Below, one piece after another: positions 24,331 to 35,400 of a stretch of DNA of 64,000 nucleotides. The stretch spans positions 115,141,741-115,205,740 of the forward strand of contig CM041465.1 of the NCBI GenBank assembly GCA_023213395.1, read 5' to 3'. A program made the position numbers and the translations under genes. The number at the start of each line of letters is the position of its first letter. The first letter of the stretch is position 1. Below the pieces are notes generated by a model. That model was not told the DNA's origin. It searched no databases and was given only the letters and a program-made list of their open reading frames with translations. The DNA is from Cycas panzhihuaensis. Lineage: Eukaryota; Cycadophyta.

Positions 24331-24830
24331 TTCATCACAGCATTGGCTACGGGAATGAAAAACAAAGACATTTGGAACATAGATTCAGGAGCCTCTAAAC
24401 ACATGACAAGTCATGAAGACTGGTTTCAAACCATGAGTCCTACAATATGGACAAGTCAGTGGAGCTAGGTGACAAGTACTCTCTTAACATTAAGGGGATT
24501 AGAACTATTTCAGTAAACCTGAATGGAAATGAAAGAAAAATCAGAAATGTTCTTTTTGTACCAGACCTGAAGATGAATCTCCTTTCAGTCTCCCAATTGA
24601 GCAAAAAGGGACTGAGGACCATTTTCGATGAAGAAGGGAATTGCCACATCTTAGATATGAAAAAAGATGGGAAAACTGTTGGAAAAGGGGTAAGATGCAA
24701 TGACCTTTACAAACTTCTGTCAAATCCTGTACTTCCTTATTTGGAAGAAAAAACTTGTATTGCTCTTAAATCTGATAATAAAGTATGGCATTTAAGGTAT
24801 GGACATCTCCCAATTGACACACTTAAATAA
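24331..24830 (+). pseudogene. pol: Copia-C protease and GAG-pre-integrase
   Basis: IWNIDSGASKHMTSHEDWF at about 24,370-24,427 keeps the intact D-S-G-A active site. A frame change follows, then an open stretch 24,447-24,830 with VLFVPDLKMNLLSVSQLSKK and WHLRYGHLPIDTLK, the GAG-pre-integrase block. It ends at TAA 24,828-24,830, after which the next stretch starts at 24,831 in the same phase. Confidence 0.9.
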
Positions 24831-25660
24831 ATGGAAAAGTTAGAAATGGTAAATGGTTTACCTAATATCTCTTCAGATACATTTGTTTGTAAAGGTTGTC
24901 AACTCGGAAAACAGCATAGGTTCCCTTTTAAAGAAAGCACTTGGAAATCTCAGTCTAAATTAGATCTGATACACACAGATATTTGTGGTCCAATTTCACC
25001 TCTGTCAATAAATGGATGCAAATATTTCTTAACTTTCATTTATGACTTCACCCGAAAAGTTTGGGTATATTTTTTACATAATAAGTCTGAAGTCTTTGAA
25101 ACATTTAAAGAATTTAAAGCAGAAGTTGAGAGCTAGAATCAGGAATGAAAATCAAGGTCATCAGGTCAGATGGAGGAGGAGAATATATGTCGAAGGAATT
25201 TCTAAATTACTGCAAATACAGAGGAATTCGTAGACAAGTTACAACTCCCTATACTCCTCAGTCAAATGGAGTAGCTGAAAGAAAGAATAGAACTTTGATG
25301 GAAATGGCTCGAAGCATGATGTATGGAACAAAAATATCAAAGACATACTGGGTAGAAGCAGTCAGCACAGCATGCTACTTGATAAACAGAAGTCCAACTA
25401 GAACACTGAAGAATGTCACTCTAGAAGAAGCTTGGACAGGTCAGAAACCCGATGTAAGTTTTCTTAAAGTTTTTGGCAGTCAAGCATTTGTGCATATTCC
25501 TAATAAAAGGAGGTCCAAATTAGATGCAAAAAGCATGGAATGTGTCTTAACAGGATATAGTAAAAATTCAAAGGCATATAAGTGCATAGATCCAAGAACA
25601 AATAGAATCTATGTGAGTAGAGATGTCGTCTTTAATGAAGATAACTCAGATGAATCCTAA
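24831..25660 (+). pseudogene. pol: Copia-C integrase
   Basis: Zinc-binding CKGCQLGKQHRFPF, then the core with Asp in LIHTDICGP (about 24,975), Asp in IRSDGGGEYM (about 25,165) and Glu in NGVAERKNRTLMEMARSM (about 25,275). All three catalytic acids are present. One break near 25,134-25,145 (TAG plus a frame change) separates the two halves. The C-terminal KVFGSQAFVHIPNKRRSK and VSRDVVFNED are intact. It ends at TAA 25,658. Confidence 0.93.
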
Positions 25661-26320
25661 CAAATCAAAGTAATAGAAAATGAAAAGGCGGGAGCGCGGA
25701 CCAGTAATAATGCAGGAAGATGAGGAAGAAAGTCAGTCAGGAATTACTTCAGAAAATCAAGAAACTGGAGAAGGAAATGATTTAGAAGAAGGACAAGTTG
25801 ATTCGTCATCAACAACAGGTCAAGGAGACATCATCGAAAAGAAGGACCATCATCATCAACTGGTCAGGGAGACATCATCGAAAAAGAAGATCTACAGAAA
25901 TAAAAAAAGTTATCGAAATGGTATATCAAAACTGTTGAAAAAGGAAATATATTAGAACAAAAAACTCGTGGGCAAAGGTCAAAAGCTCTTCTAAGCAAGG
26001 TTGAACCACAGAATTTTGACGAAGCAAAAGATCATCCAGAATGGAGAGAAGCAATGGACAATGAAATAAATTCAATCAAGAAAAATCAAATATGGGAATT
26101 AGTAGAACTACCTGCTAATAAATCCATCAGAAGCGCAAATGGGTTTACAAAACAAAGAAAGGAGTTGATGGCAAAATTGAAAAACACAAGGCAAGGTTGG
26201 TTACAAAAGGATACACTCAAACTGCAGGTGTAGATTTTGATGAGACCTTTTCTCCAGTAGCGAAGATGAACACAGTAAGGACAGTAATAGCCTTAGCTGC
26301 AAGGTTGGGGAATCTCTCAG
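25661..26320 (+). pseudogene. pol: Copia-C integrase-RT linker and RT start
   Basis: An acidic linker (25,680-25,955, many Glu, Gln and Ser) is followed by the RT start near 26,020-26,310, with [39 protein letters not shown] and [13 protein letters not shown], interrupted by at least one frame change near 26,125 and another near 26,310. Confidence 0.85.
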
Positions 26321-26895
26321 ATGGACGTAAAGAGTGCCTTCCTAAATGGTGAACTAGAAGAAGAGGTTTATATGCAACAACTAGATGGATATACAGAACA
26401 GAGAAAAGAAAATCTAGTCTGCAAATTGAAAAAGGCCTTGTATGGTCTAAAACAAGCACCGCGTGCCTGGTATGCAAAACTAGATCACTTTCTTGAAGAA
26501 AATAAGTTCATTCGGTGTAACTCAGATTCTAGTCTGTATATAAGGAAAATAAACAACAAGATAACAATAATTGTTATTTATGTGGATGATATGCTTCTTA
26601 CTGGGAATGATGTAGAAGGAATCATGTGGATCAAAAGTCAACTTCAGCAAAAATTTGAAATGACAGACTTGGGTTCACTAAATTATTACTTGGGACTAGA
26701 GATAGGTCAACACCAAAACTACATAACTTTGTCCCAAAGTAACTACATCAAAAATCAGCTTGTTCGATTCCAGATGGAGGATTGCAATCCATGCGCTACT
26801 CCCATGGAAATAAATTACGATCTAACAGTAGATAATATGGAAAAAGATGCCGATGTTACCCTATACAGGCAAATGATTGGAAGTCTGATTTATCG
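26321..26895 (+). pseudogene. pol: Copia-C reverse transcriptase
   Basis: The catalytic core, open in one frame: [35 protein letters not shown], catalytic YVDD at 26,579-26,590, then TDLGSLNYYLGLEIG and YRQMIGSLIY. After 26,893 the frame is lost, and the residues to 27,070 in this phase are not RT. All core motifs are intact, so only the flanks prevent function. Confidence 0.93.
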
Positions 26896-27518
26896 GCGAC
26901 CACGGACGAAACATATCCTACTCAGTAGGACTAATATCAAGGTATATGCAGAATCCAAAGCTGAGACACTGGCAAGCCACAAAAAGAATTCTGAGTTATC
27001 TCAAAGGAACAACAGATCTCAAATTAGTATATTCAAGGGGGCATCCAATCAAAATAATAGGATATTGTGATTCAGATTGGGCAGGCGACAAAGAATAAAG
27101 GAAATCCACAAGTGGATTTTGTTTTTTCTTAGGAGCTTCAACAATCTCATGGTGCAGTAAGAAACAAGCAACAGTGGCTCTCTCCTCTGAGCGAGAATAT
27201 AAAGCGGCAACATCGGCAACTTGTGAAGCCATCCGTTAAGACAACTCTTACTTGATTTGAATCAACAAAGAAGAAGCAACTTCACTAAAATGTGACAACC
27301 AAAGTGCCATCAAGTTGACCAAAAATCCAATTCTGCATGCAAGAACAAAACATATTGAAGTTCATCATCACTTTATAAGAGAAAAAGTGCGTAAAGAAAT
27401 AGACTTGGAATACTATCCGACATCTAAACAAGTTGCAGATCTTCTAACAAAACCTCTTGGGAGAGAAAGACTCAGATATTTGAGAGACAAGATTAGACTT
27501 TTAGAGATAAAACATTAA
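26896..27518 (+). pseudogene. pol: Copia-C RNase H
   Basis: Resumes with GYCDSDWAGDKE (27,060-27,095), then [38 protein letters not shown], a TAA where Gln is expected (27,238) and CDNQSAIKLTKNP. The last open part (27,315-27,518) has HARTKHIEVHHHFIREKV and QVADLLTKPLGRERL, with the stop right before the polypurine tract. The catalytic Asp and Glu residues appear in place. About 160 bp between 26,896 and 27,060 is frameshifted. Confidence 0.9.
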
Positions 27519-27741
27519 GAGGGGGTGTTGAGATATAATGTTTTATCTAGGATAGAAAAGGGGGTCATGTTAGACCCACCCTTAAATGCCCTTATGAGAT
27601 CATGCCACTTGGCAGAATCTGAGTGATCGGTTACATTAGTGGTTGTAACCATCTCATAACTCTTGTATACTTAAGCAAATTGAATCTCAATAGAACACAA
27701 TTCATTCTTTCCTCTGTTCAGTTCTAATCTATTTTTCAACA
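27517..27741 (+). repeat. Copia-C polypurine tract and 3' LTR
   Basis: AAGAGGGGG (27,517-27,525) primes plus-strand DNA. The LTR 27,526-27,741 matches the 5' copy at roughly 208 of 216 positions, and most differences are C/T or G/A. GATTT follows. Confidence 0.96.
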
Positions 27742-27746
27742 GATTT

Positions 27747-28448
27747 CATGCCCATAAGGTGGAGAAACCACCACTCAAAACTAAGGTTGGAATTAAAAGA
27801 GGAGCTCAAATCTTAATAAAATTTAAGTAAAAAAATAGTTTGGAGGTCCAATGGGAGTTTCAAAGGGTGCAACAAGCTACTTTAAGATGACGTGGCATGG
27901 CGAGCCCACCAAACAAGGTGGTAAAAAAAACTATTTAGTCATTGAAGATGTGGTTGGGTCACTAAATAGTTGTATCATTACCAAAGTTATGATACTACAA
28001 ATTTGTTCACAGTACCATTATTTGTAATAAAAATGGCTATGAAATGATAACAAAAAAGTAATCAAAGCCAAAAACCTATCCTAAGGCCACTCTAACTCCT
28101 AGAAATAAGCCTTAAGGTCTAAAATGGTAGGTGACTAATAGGTGTGAAGGGAAAATAAGGCCAAAAAGATGGGGAGGAGGCTAAAAGGCAAGTTGCGGGG
28201 CCATGGGAAGGTACCCTTTTTCAACTAATCAACTACCGGGGGTCTCTAAGGAAATCGGACTAGAGTCCTAGTCATCATTAGTGTGAAGGTAGATATAATC
28301 AAGCTAAATATATATCAATATATAGGTATTTAATAACCAATAAAATACATATCATAATAACAATATAAGTAATGTGATGGAGGTGAAAAATCATACTTGT
28401 ACTTACCTATGTCATTGTGTTGATGTCATTCTCAGAAGCTAGAAAATA
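27747..28448 (-). repeat. Gypsy-3 right LTR, part 2
   Basis: Contains a weak GTACC motif cluster (27,985-28,025) and ends with CATACTTGTACTTACCTATG (28,392-28,411), the same words as the ends of the Gypsy-2 LTRs, then GAAAATA at 28,448. The minus strand thus begins TATTTTCTAGC against TGTTTCCTTGC in Gypsy-2. Confidence 0.6.
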
Positions 28449-28539
28449 ACTTCCAAAGATTCTAAGATGGCTAATAGCTAGCTTACGATCCAGCCATGCT
28501 TCTTTAGGTGTTTTATTCCTTATAGCTTTGGTAACTATA
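28449..28539 (-). pseudogene. pol: Copia-BD integrase fragment between two gypsy insertions
   Basis: Only about 90 bp. The minus strand reads TKAIRNKTPKEAWLDRKL then AISHLRIFGS, the copia integrase segment just after the DDE core. On its right Gypsy-2 begins at 28,540, and on its left the Gypsy-3 LTR ends at 28,448. The 5 bp CTATA at 28,535-28,539 is the target duplication of Gypsy-2. Confidence 0.85.
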
Positions 28540-31376
28540 TAGAATTGCATCTACAGGATGGTCACTATGCTAAGTAGGGGTTGAGGTAGTCAACAACCAA
28601 TACTGGAGTATAGGTGGAATCCTATAAGCAGAAGAGAACACCACACATGGCATTTGTATATCAGAGCATAAGTTTGGGACCCGCGAATGGTGCCTAACTT
28701 CCTTAGAGTAGCTTTCACTTTTGGTTCCGAGAGGCAAGACATAAATAGGGGTATCTCAGATAGTCCCAAAGGGTAAGGTCCTCCTACCCTTGGATGACTG
28801 GAAGGGAGGAGGAGAGACCCACAAAGAGGGGTTCCTATAACAAAGGAATGTAAGATAGGGTAGAATAGGCAAAGGATATAAGACAAGTGCAGATATACCT
28901 CCCTTAGGCTAATTAGCCTAAGACGAATCTAAACAAAGAATGGAATAGCAAAAGGGGGACTAAGAGCTATGCTCCCTCTTTCTCTTTTCCTTTTTAATAA
29001 TAGAAGATAAAGAAAATAAAGGAAAGCAAGCACTTTGTGAGCACTCAAGCATGCATACTAAAATGAAATGCAACTAAGGGGTGCTTTTGGTTCAAGTAAA
29101 AAAAAGGGGAAGGTGCAATTCCTATTATGTCCTTTTCCTATAAAAGTAACCACGCAACACATATATGCAAAGTGAATGCAAATAAATTGATTCATTACCC
29201 TCTTATCTTTATGTGACTTATTATGCAAATACAACATATGCCTAATAAAAGCATAAAAAGAAGGAGGTGGAGGAAGGAAAATGACGCATACCCAGAAAGT
29301 GAAGCAATTGATGGGAAACTTCACTCATACGCCATGTATGCCCTCCCATCCTTAGTTGATGTGTAACCATAGTTGGAGTGAAAGTGAAGTGGGGGCTTCC
29401 TTACCTCCCCTGTGTAAAGGACAAACAAAGTAGGAAAGCAAAGAGAGCCAAAAAACATACAGGAAAGTGGAAAAAAAATGGAAGACGAAAAAAGGGCAAA
29501 GACTTACCCAGATTAGTATGTTCTTTCCCTTCATAAATGCTATCGTAAACCTATAATCACAAAAGGTTTTCCCTTCCAAGAAGGGGCTACCAAGATACAA
29601 GATGCTATATAGGAAATGATACAAAACAAATACTAAAATTTTATACCTTAAGTTAGTGAAACTACTACTCAAATGAACTATGCTCTTCTTTTAAGAAAAC
29701 AATGTATACCAAACAAGAAAGGAAGGCTAGCCTCAGGATGGAAAAACCCCCCGTAAGTGGACCTCTATGTAGCCTTAGAATGTAAAAGAATAGTGGTTAT
29801 ATGACAGCCTATGAGCAACAAACAAGCACGGGAATGAAGGTTGTAGGACATGGAAGAGATGCCTAAGTAGTAGAGTCGCTATGGGTAGCAAGGCGCCACA
29901 CCAGCCTTGCTAAAGGTTTGAATGGATGCTAGATAATATTAAGGGCTTAAAGAGGGCCTAAAGGGAGAGTGTATAGGCCTAGAACCATCACAACAAAGGC
30001 TGCATACACTAATATCCAGCACATGCTTGGGTCTCACCAACTCCTAGTTTACTCAAGGAAAGCACGAGCGCAAGGAAGGAAGGATGGGAAGGGGTTTGCC
30101 CTTGGGGAGTAGATCTAAAAGGGATGGATCTCATCTTAACTCCCTTCATCTATTCCTTATGGACCCTCTCCCACAGCTTTCTTGAGGGAAACCATTAGAG
30201 AATAGGAGAAAAATTGAGGTATTGAAGCCAAAGATAAGAAAGAGTAGTCCCTTTTACAACAAAAACACCAAAAAAAGGAAAATAGTATACTTTTAAACAA
30301 GTGCTAATGGAGTAAATATGTGCTAAGATATAAAACCAAGTAAAGAGAAACCTATTGAGCTATGTTAGGGGCAGATCTACCCCTGTAAATAATGGAAGAA
30401 GGTAGGTCTTGTAAGGTTTGCAGGATACCTCACAAAGTGAAGCTACAGGAGACACTTGTTGGATGAAACTGAAGGATAAGCATGGAGATCGCACTTGGAA
30501 ATGCTTGGTGGAGAGTCTTCTGCCATATGACAGAGCTACTATAGGTGAATCCTAGGCTGGAATGGCAGAAAACACCAACATTACAGGTGTACCTATAAAA
30601 GAGAGGAAGGAGAGAGCAGAATTACATCAGTAAAAAGTGTTATTTGAGAGCTAAAAGAGGTAAAATGAGGTACTTTGTGGATATATACCCATCCTAACCT
30701 TAATTGAGCTATTAGGGTTCAGGCAGGGCTAAGTTGGTAACTTATCCGCATGGCAATTCCATGAAAAGGGTGAGAATTACCACAATGGATTAAAAAAAAT
30801 GAAGTGCAACAGTCGCACTGCGGTAACTTTGCAGTACCATGGTAAACTTCGTGGCACTACTTAGTTTACAGTGATTGAAGACCAAAATGCTAAAATAGCA
30901 ATGGTAAGGGTTCTAGGATCCCTAAATAGAGATGTGAGAGGTCTAGGAGGGGCTGTCCCTCCTATCCAGGTGGCTAGAGACAGTCTGGGTGACATGTGGG
31001 CTACACCAAGTGAGACATCAGGAGTTAGGATTCCCATAAGCACCATGAAAGAATGCAAGATTAAGGTATGAGTGGATCACACATGTTAAGTGAGGCTTGA
31101 GGTGACGTGGAGGTGGTGCAGAGGGTTGTAGAGTTCCATGGGGATGCCTGCCTCATGGAGAGGTAGGTCCCGTAGGTCGTCATAGGCTGAAAATATGACA
31201 AATAACATGATCAAGCAATAGATGCAAGATGATCACTCAAATATGGTAGTTAATCATGCAATGAGGCAATGCTTCCATCTACCTTTCTAAAGAAACATCA
31301 AAGGTGAAAAGGAAGAAGCATACTTGTGCTTACCTAAGTCGATCTATCCATACCCATTCTTGGTAGTTGGGAGACA
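28540..31376 (-). repeat. Gypsy-2 3' LTR (2.84 kb)
   Basis: On the plus strand from TAGAATTGCATCTACAGG to GGGAGACA; the minus strand starts TGTCTCCC. It matches 42,901-45,734 along its whole length. It contains a telobox hairpin (30,696-30,719) and a GGTACC motif cluster (30,815-30,875). ORFs within it (for example 28,590-28,886, also seen at 42,951-43,247) have no known motif. Confidence 0.93.
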
Positions 31377-31390
31377 CTACCCCCTTAGCA
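31377..31390 (-). other. Gypsy-2 polypurine tract
   Basis: The minus strand reads CTGCTAAGGGGGTAG immediately before the LTR start TGTCTCCC. A purine run at this position primes plus-strand synthesis in LTR elements. Confidence 0.8.
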
Positions 31391-33462
31391 GCAGAGCCTC
31401 GCCACTCAGAAGCATGGTGCGATGGCAAATGATGGTAACAAAACTATCAGTAGCACATGTATATATATCAATAATAATCATAACAAGAGCGAAGGGTGAT
31501 GGTGAGTGTTATGGCAGAATGCGTGGATATGAGAACAGGGGTGGTGACAGCATAGGGGCTACCTACGCGTCATCCAGGAATCAACTAGAAGCTATGACGG
31601 ATGAAGGGAATGCCCCCGTCGTAAGAGTACAAAGAGAAGATATAATGATGACAAGAGAAAGAGTAAACAAGCAAACTTGATGGTCACCATAGTTTAACCT
31701 CATTAGTGGCTAGCTTTCAGAGGTGTGAACGGATCATAAAGAGAAATGCAAGATGGTCTGAGACTTGGGCGACAGGGCGACCAGGCAAGTCTCTCAAGGG
31801 TAGTTGACAAGAAGAGGGAGGTGATGCTCAAGGATTAGCTAAACGAGGCTGTCTACCTCAACGTTCAGGGCCTGAGGGATATGTCAGATGTTGATAGACT
31901 GAAAACAAGCCAATAGTGACCTAGCAGTCGAAGCGAGGGCTCTCAAGTGTGGGCATCGCACCTAGTAGACCTGGGTGAGATGGGACACCACCACTTGGTA
32001 GTTGCAAAGAAGAATAATGGATCTGTGGTGAAAACAGAGTGCATTAGTGAGGGCTTTGACAATGGCTGTGTATTCAACTTTGTTATTGGTGGCCATTCAA
32101 CTTTGTTATTGGTGGCCTTAGGGAGGAAGACTCTAAATCATAGGAAATCATATATGGAATGGTCACGAAGGATCCACACGGTGGCAGAGGGACTAGGATT
32201 ACCATGGCTTCACTGTCGATGAAGATGAAGAGAGCCATGGGTGAGAAAAGAAAGTGTCTCGGTAGAGAAAGTATGTAATACAGTTGAAGTCATAGAAAAA
32301 GGGGCTTGTATGGCTAGTAATGATGGCTGCGAAAGGTAGGAGGACCCAACAATGAGGCTACCTAAGGATAGGAGTAGACTATCCAACCATTGACAGAGAA
32401 CATGTGGCGAGAAGGCCACCCTAGGGTGCTAAAGGTTGCTTAAGAAAGAAAAGAGCGATCCTAAACAGAGGGAACATTCCCTTTGGAGACCCCAGGGGAA
32501 TGAACAGGCTACAAAAATGAATATAGGATGGTGAAACAAGTGAAATAAGTATAAACTTGGGCATGTGTGAGAGTGACACGTAAAATGAGACAGAAGAGCC
32601 CTAGTAAAAATGAGTCGACAAGGTACCATAAATGCACCCAAATAAATGAGCAAAATGAGGATTATGGAAGTGAAAGAGGAGACATGGCCAAAAGGCAATG
32701 GTGATCAGGGATGAGAGATGGCCTCAAGGGCTATCTTGAAAGTAAAAATAGAGAAAGTGCCCATCGGGACCCCCGCCTATATAAGGAAACTCAATGAAAA
32801 ATAGGATTCATTTTTATGGGCTCACGAATAAATCAGAGCCCTTTCCTTACGTAACAGAGTGCCACTTGGCTTTGGAGGCATGTAGAGGAGGATCTGATTG
32901 TTGGATCAAGATGAGGAGATAGCCATTGAGAGCAGGGTAACGAGATGGCAATGACACAACTGAATCTAGTGAGTGGATTATCGAAATCCAACCCCATCTC
33001 GTAGTTTGAATTTTATTACTTTTTGGTATTTTTCAGTATGATTTTGGGCCTCTTAAAGGCAAGAAGCGATCTCCTAGAGTTAAAATTGGACCTAGAGAGA
33101 GGTGGGACTAGGGCATTAGGTAGCCCTAGTCTCAGTGAGCCTAATAGTGGCTCACCTAGGCAAAATTTTAGGAATTTTTGGGCAGAAAAGCCCCCCTTTT
33201 GGGGGGGTGATGTTTGCACCATGGCAAAGATCGCAGTGCTATGATCTTTGTCACAGGGCCCCGATCACTGCGGGACCCAAGCCAAACTTCACGATACCAT
33301 AAAGTTTGGCTCGATACAAAGGCAGACTTGATGAAAAATAAAGAAAGGGGCCTAAGGGCACCTAAATCTTGACCAAATGAGGCCGAGGGATAGTCCAAAG
33401 GATAGAGAGGTGAGCATGAGTGATGTTTTGACTTATTTTGGGGTGTTTTACAAGTGGTGATC
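31391..33462. other. Gypsy-2 spacer between polypurine tract and antisense ORF
   Basis: About 2 kb, purine-rich on the plus strand. ORFs such as 31,324-31,680 and 31,947-32,222 lack motifs, and the first starts inside the LTR. A CCTATATAAGG box lies near 32,776-32,786. Palindromes are at 33,226-33,249 and 33,281-33,310. It may hold the promoter and 5' leader of the antisense ORF. Confidence 0.5.
33226..33310. repeat. Two palindromes upstream of the Gypsy-2 antisense ORF
   Basis: 33,226-33,249 has arms AAAGATCG and TGATCTTT around a GCACTGC-like core. 33,281-33,310 has perfect 9-bp arms GCCAAACTT and AAGTTTGGC around GATACC. They lie 150-240 bp before the PMD ATG, and related motifs lie in the LTRs. 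Confidence 0.75.
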
Positions 33463-35400
33463 ATGGTGGACAACCACGAGAACATCGTCATACTGATGTT
33501 GAGCTTTATTGAGATGATGTCCTGTGAGGACATGCAAACTTTGGCTAGGTGTGGCCTACTGAAGGTCACAAGGATGCCATGGTATACATCAGATCAGAGG
33601 CTCCTGGTGGACATCATCTCATACTAGGACAGACGGAGATACATGTTCTATCTACTCTAGGTAGGAGACATGATAGTCATACTAAGGGATATTAGGAGGA
33701 TATTAGGAGTGCCAGTGACAAGGAGGCCAACATCGCTAGGGGTGCTACCTAGCAATGAGGCGGCACACAGGGAGGCAGCCACGTACTTCACAAGCTCAGA
33801 TAGATGGAAGAGGAGAGGTGTCCCCTTGTAGAGTATGGTTATGTCAGGAGTTCCTCGTGTGAGGAAACTGATCACATTGTGCATTCTATTTTAGATATCT
33901 TGGAAATAGAACTATCAAGACATCCCCGATGAATGGATGGATGCTATGAGGAGATGTGAGGCTGGGGAGAGACTAGATTAGGCTACCCTCATAGTGACAA
34001 ACTTAGTTGCCCAGCTGGATGCTATTCGGGTAGCATGGAAGGATGGATTATCATATAATATCCTTTTAAAGTGTTGGTTCTTTGATCACTTTGGAGCAGT
34101 GGCACCAACAGGGGGACTACACCCTATTTCATAATGGGCCCCCATGGTACACAGGTGGCAGACTAGGTTCAGAGGGACTGAGGACCAGGTACATGTCCAT
34201 CGCTCGGTGGAAGCCACATCCCTGGACCTCCTTACCATGGCAAATTACATATCAGATCCATATCATGCGGTGAGGTAGGACAACGAGGACAAGGTAGGCG
34301 GGGCAGGAGTTGCCCCAAGAGATGGTAGAGATGGAGGATATGACGATGATGGGGCTAGCCCGTTAGGATCCATAGGAGGAGGTTTAGATCCATTAGGGAC
34401 CGTGGGAGGAGAGGCAGGTCTATCGGGGACCACAGGAGGAGAGGCGAGCCCTTCAGGAGCTGCAGAAGAGAGTAGGGGCCCAGTGACCTGAGCCTAGAGG
34501 TTACAGATAGTCAGGAGATCTGGGGATGCAACGACACCAATAGAGGAGAGAAGGGACACCCCAGTAGCTAAGGCAGTTGCTGAGGAGGTATCCGAGGAGG
34601 AGGAGGAGGTACCTGCAGCTAGTGAAGTGCCCGAGGCAGAGGCCATCATATGAGTCAAGGAGCCAATGGTCATACCAGGTGAGATGCTATCTTCTCTTAT
34701 CATATTTCGATTACCAGATGTTGTTTGATTTTGGTTTGGCATGTATATAGACACGTATTGACACGTGACATATTGGATTTATAGGTATGGCAAAGATCTA
34801 GATATTAGTAGAGGTAGTAGTCTGAGAGATGTTCCCTCAGGCCTACACAAAGGGGTAACCTCCCATCCAAGCTAGAGATGAGCCCAGATTAGTAGGTACA
34901 CACACTGTCGCATTTGCCCCATTGGTGAGGGTGAGGGATGTCTAGATAGTAGAGTCCCAAGAGTATGAGGCATATGCAGGATACCTATAGGTAGAGCTAG
35001 ATGAGACCTAAGCTGAGAGGGATACTCTACGAGGTAGGGTATAGGCACTGGAGGCTCAGGAAGGTACTAGAGAGGATGCCGAGAGTCGCATCTAGATGGC
35101 AGTGATAGAGGAGCATCTCCGAGGGAAGGAGGAGAGGCTCCGAGGAGTAAAGGGAGATCGAGATTATATCCAAGATCGATACGATTAGTTGGTGGACGAG
35201 GTAGCCTCAAGGTCGTCATGGAGTAGGACCTATACATACATGGCGATGACGACCCTTAGGAGGCCGTGAGATGAGGGGAACGAGGCAAGGAGCTCCTCGA
35301 GGTGCAGGAGGAGCCTAGGAGGTATGTGGTCCCTATGAAAGGGATCACATAGGCTAGGAGATGATGCCCCAGGGGCAAGGCAGCATTAGAGTAGAGTGTA
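33463..35400 (+). pseudogene. Antisense ORF of Gypsy-2: plant mobile domain (PMD)-like protein
   Basis: From the ATG at 33,463 one frame continues without frameshift for about 340 codons. Its in-frame stops are mostly TAG at likely Trp or Gln sites, before a TGA at 34,489. PMD signatures are QRLLVDIISY, MIVILRDIRRILGVPVTRRP then TSLGVLPSNEAAH, and LLKCWFFDHFGAVAPTGG near 34,060-34,110. A Gly/Pro-rich then acidic stretch (EEVSEEEEEVPAASEVPEAEA near 34,587) follows, then a putative intron and a charged tail with Arg/Glu-rich coiled-coil character to about 35,400. PMD proteins are known from plant transposons and from Arabidopsis MAIN/MAIL1. The function in this element is unknown. Confidence 0.75.
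34679..34784 (+). other. Putative intron in the Gypsy-2 antisense PMD ORF
   Basis: Donor CCAG then GTGAGA at 34,679, acceptor GGATTTATAG at 34,784, 106 bp, T-rich. The Gypsy-1 copy has a 102-bp interval at the same position. The intron orientation is that of the antisense ORF, not of gag-pol. Confidence 0.55.

Larger units (their letters stand above)
22528..27741 (+). mobile_element. Copia-C: youngest Ty1/copia element, 216-bp LTRs
   Basis: Identical-length LTRs (22,528-22,743 and 27,526-27,741), iMet primer-binding site, polypurine tract and a perfect 5-bp target duplication GATTT (22,523-22,527 and 27,742-27,746). Gag, protease, integrase, RT and RNase H occur in order on the plus strand, with only a handful of stops and frameshifts. 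CpG and CAG are still common, unlike the neighbours. By eye the LTRs differ at about 8 of 216 positions. It inserted into the Gypsy-3 LTR. Confidence 0.96.
12617..28448 (-). mobile_element. Gypsy-3: rearranged gypsy insertion without pol
   Basis: It lies between two Copia-BD fragments. The left end (12,617-13,398) is LTR sequence of the Gypsy-2 kind. The right end has a primer-binding site at 21,096-21,115 and an LTR of another, more diverged kind ending at 28,448. No gag or pol is recognisable between them. Copia-A and Copia-C are nested inside. The two unlike ends suggest a recombinant of two related elements or a very old, partly deleted one. Boundaries come from TG/CA ends and Copia-BD continuity. 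Confidence 0.5.

Noticed and set aside
28590-28886. 98-residue ORF repeated at 42,951-43,247, possibly a conserved small protein
   Set aside because: Both copies lie in the two LTRs of the same element, so their similarity comes from the LTR duplication. No motif is seen.
31324-31680. 118-residue plus-strand ORF next to the polypurine tract
   Set aside because: It starts inside the LTR and crosses its end, and has no domain signature.
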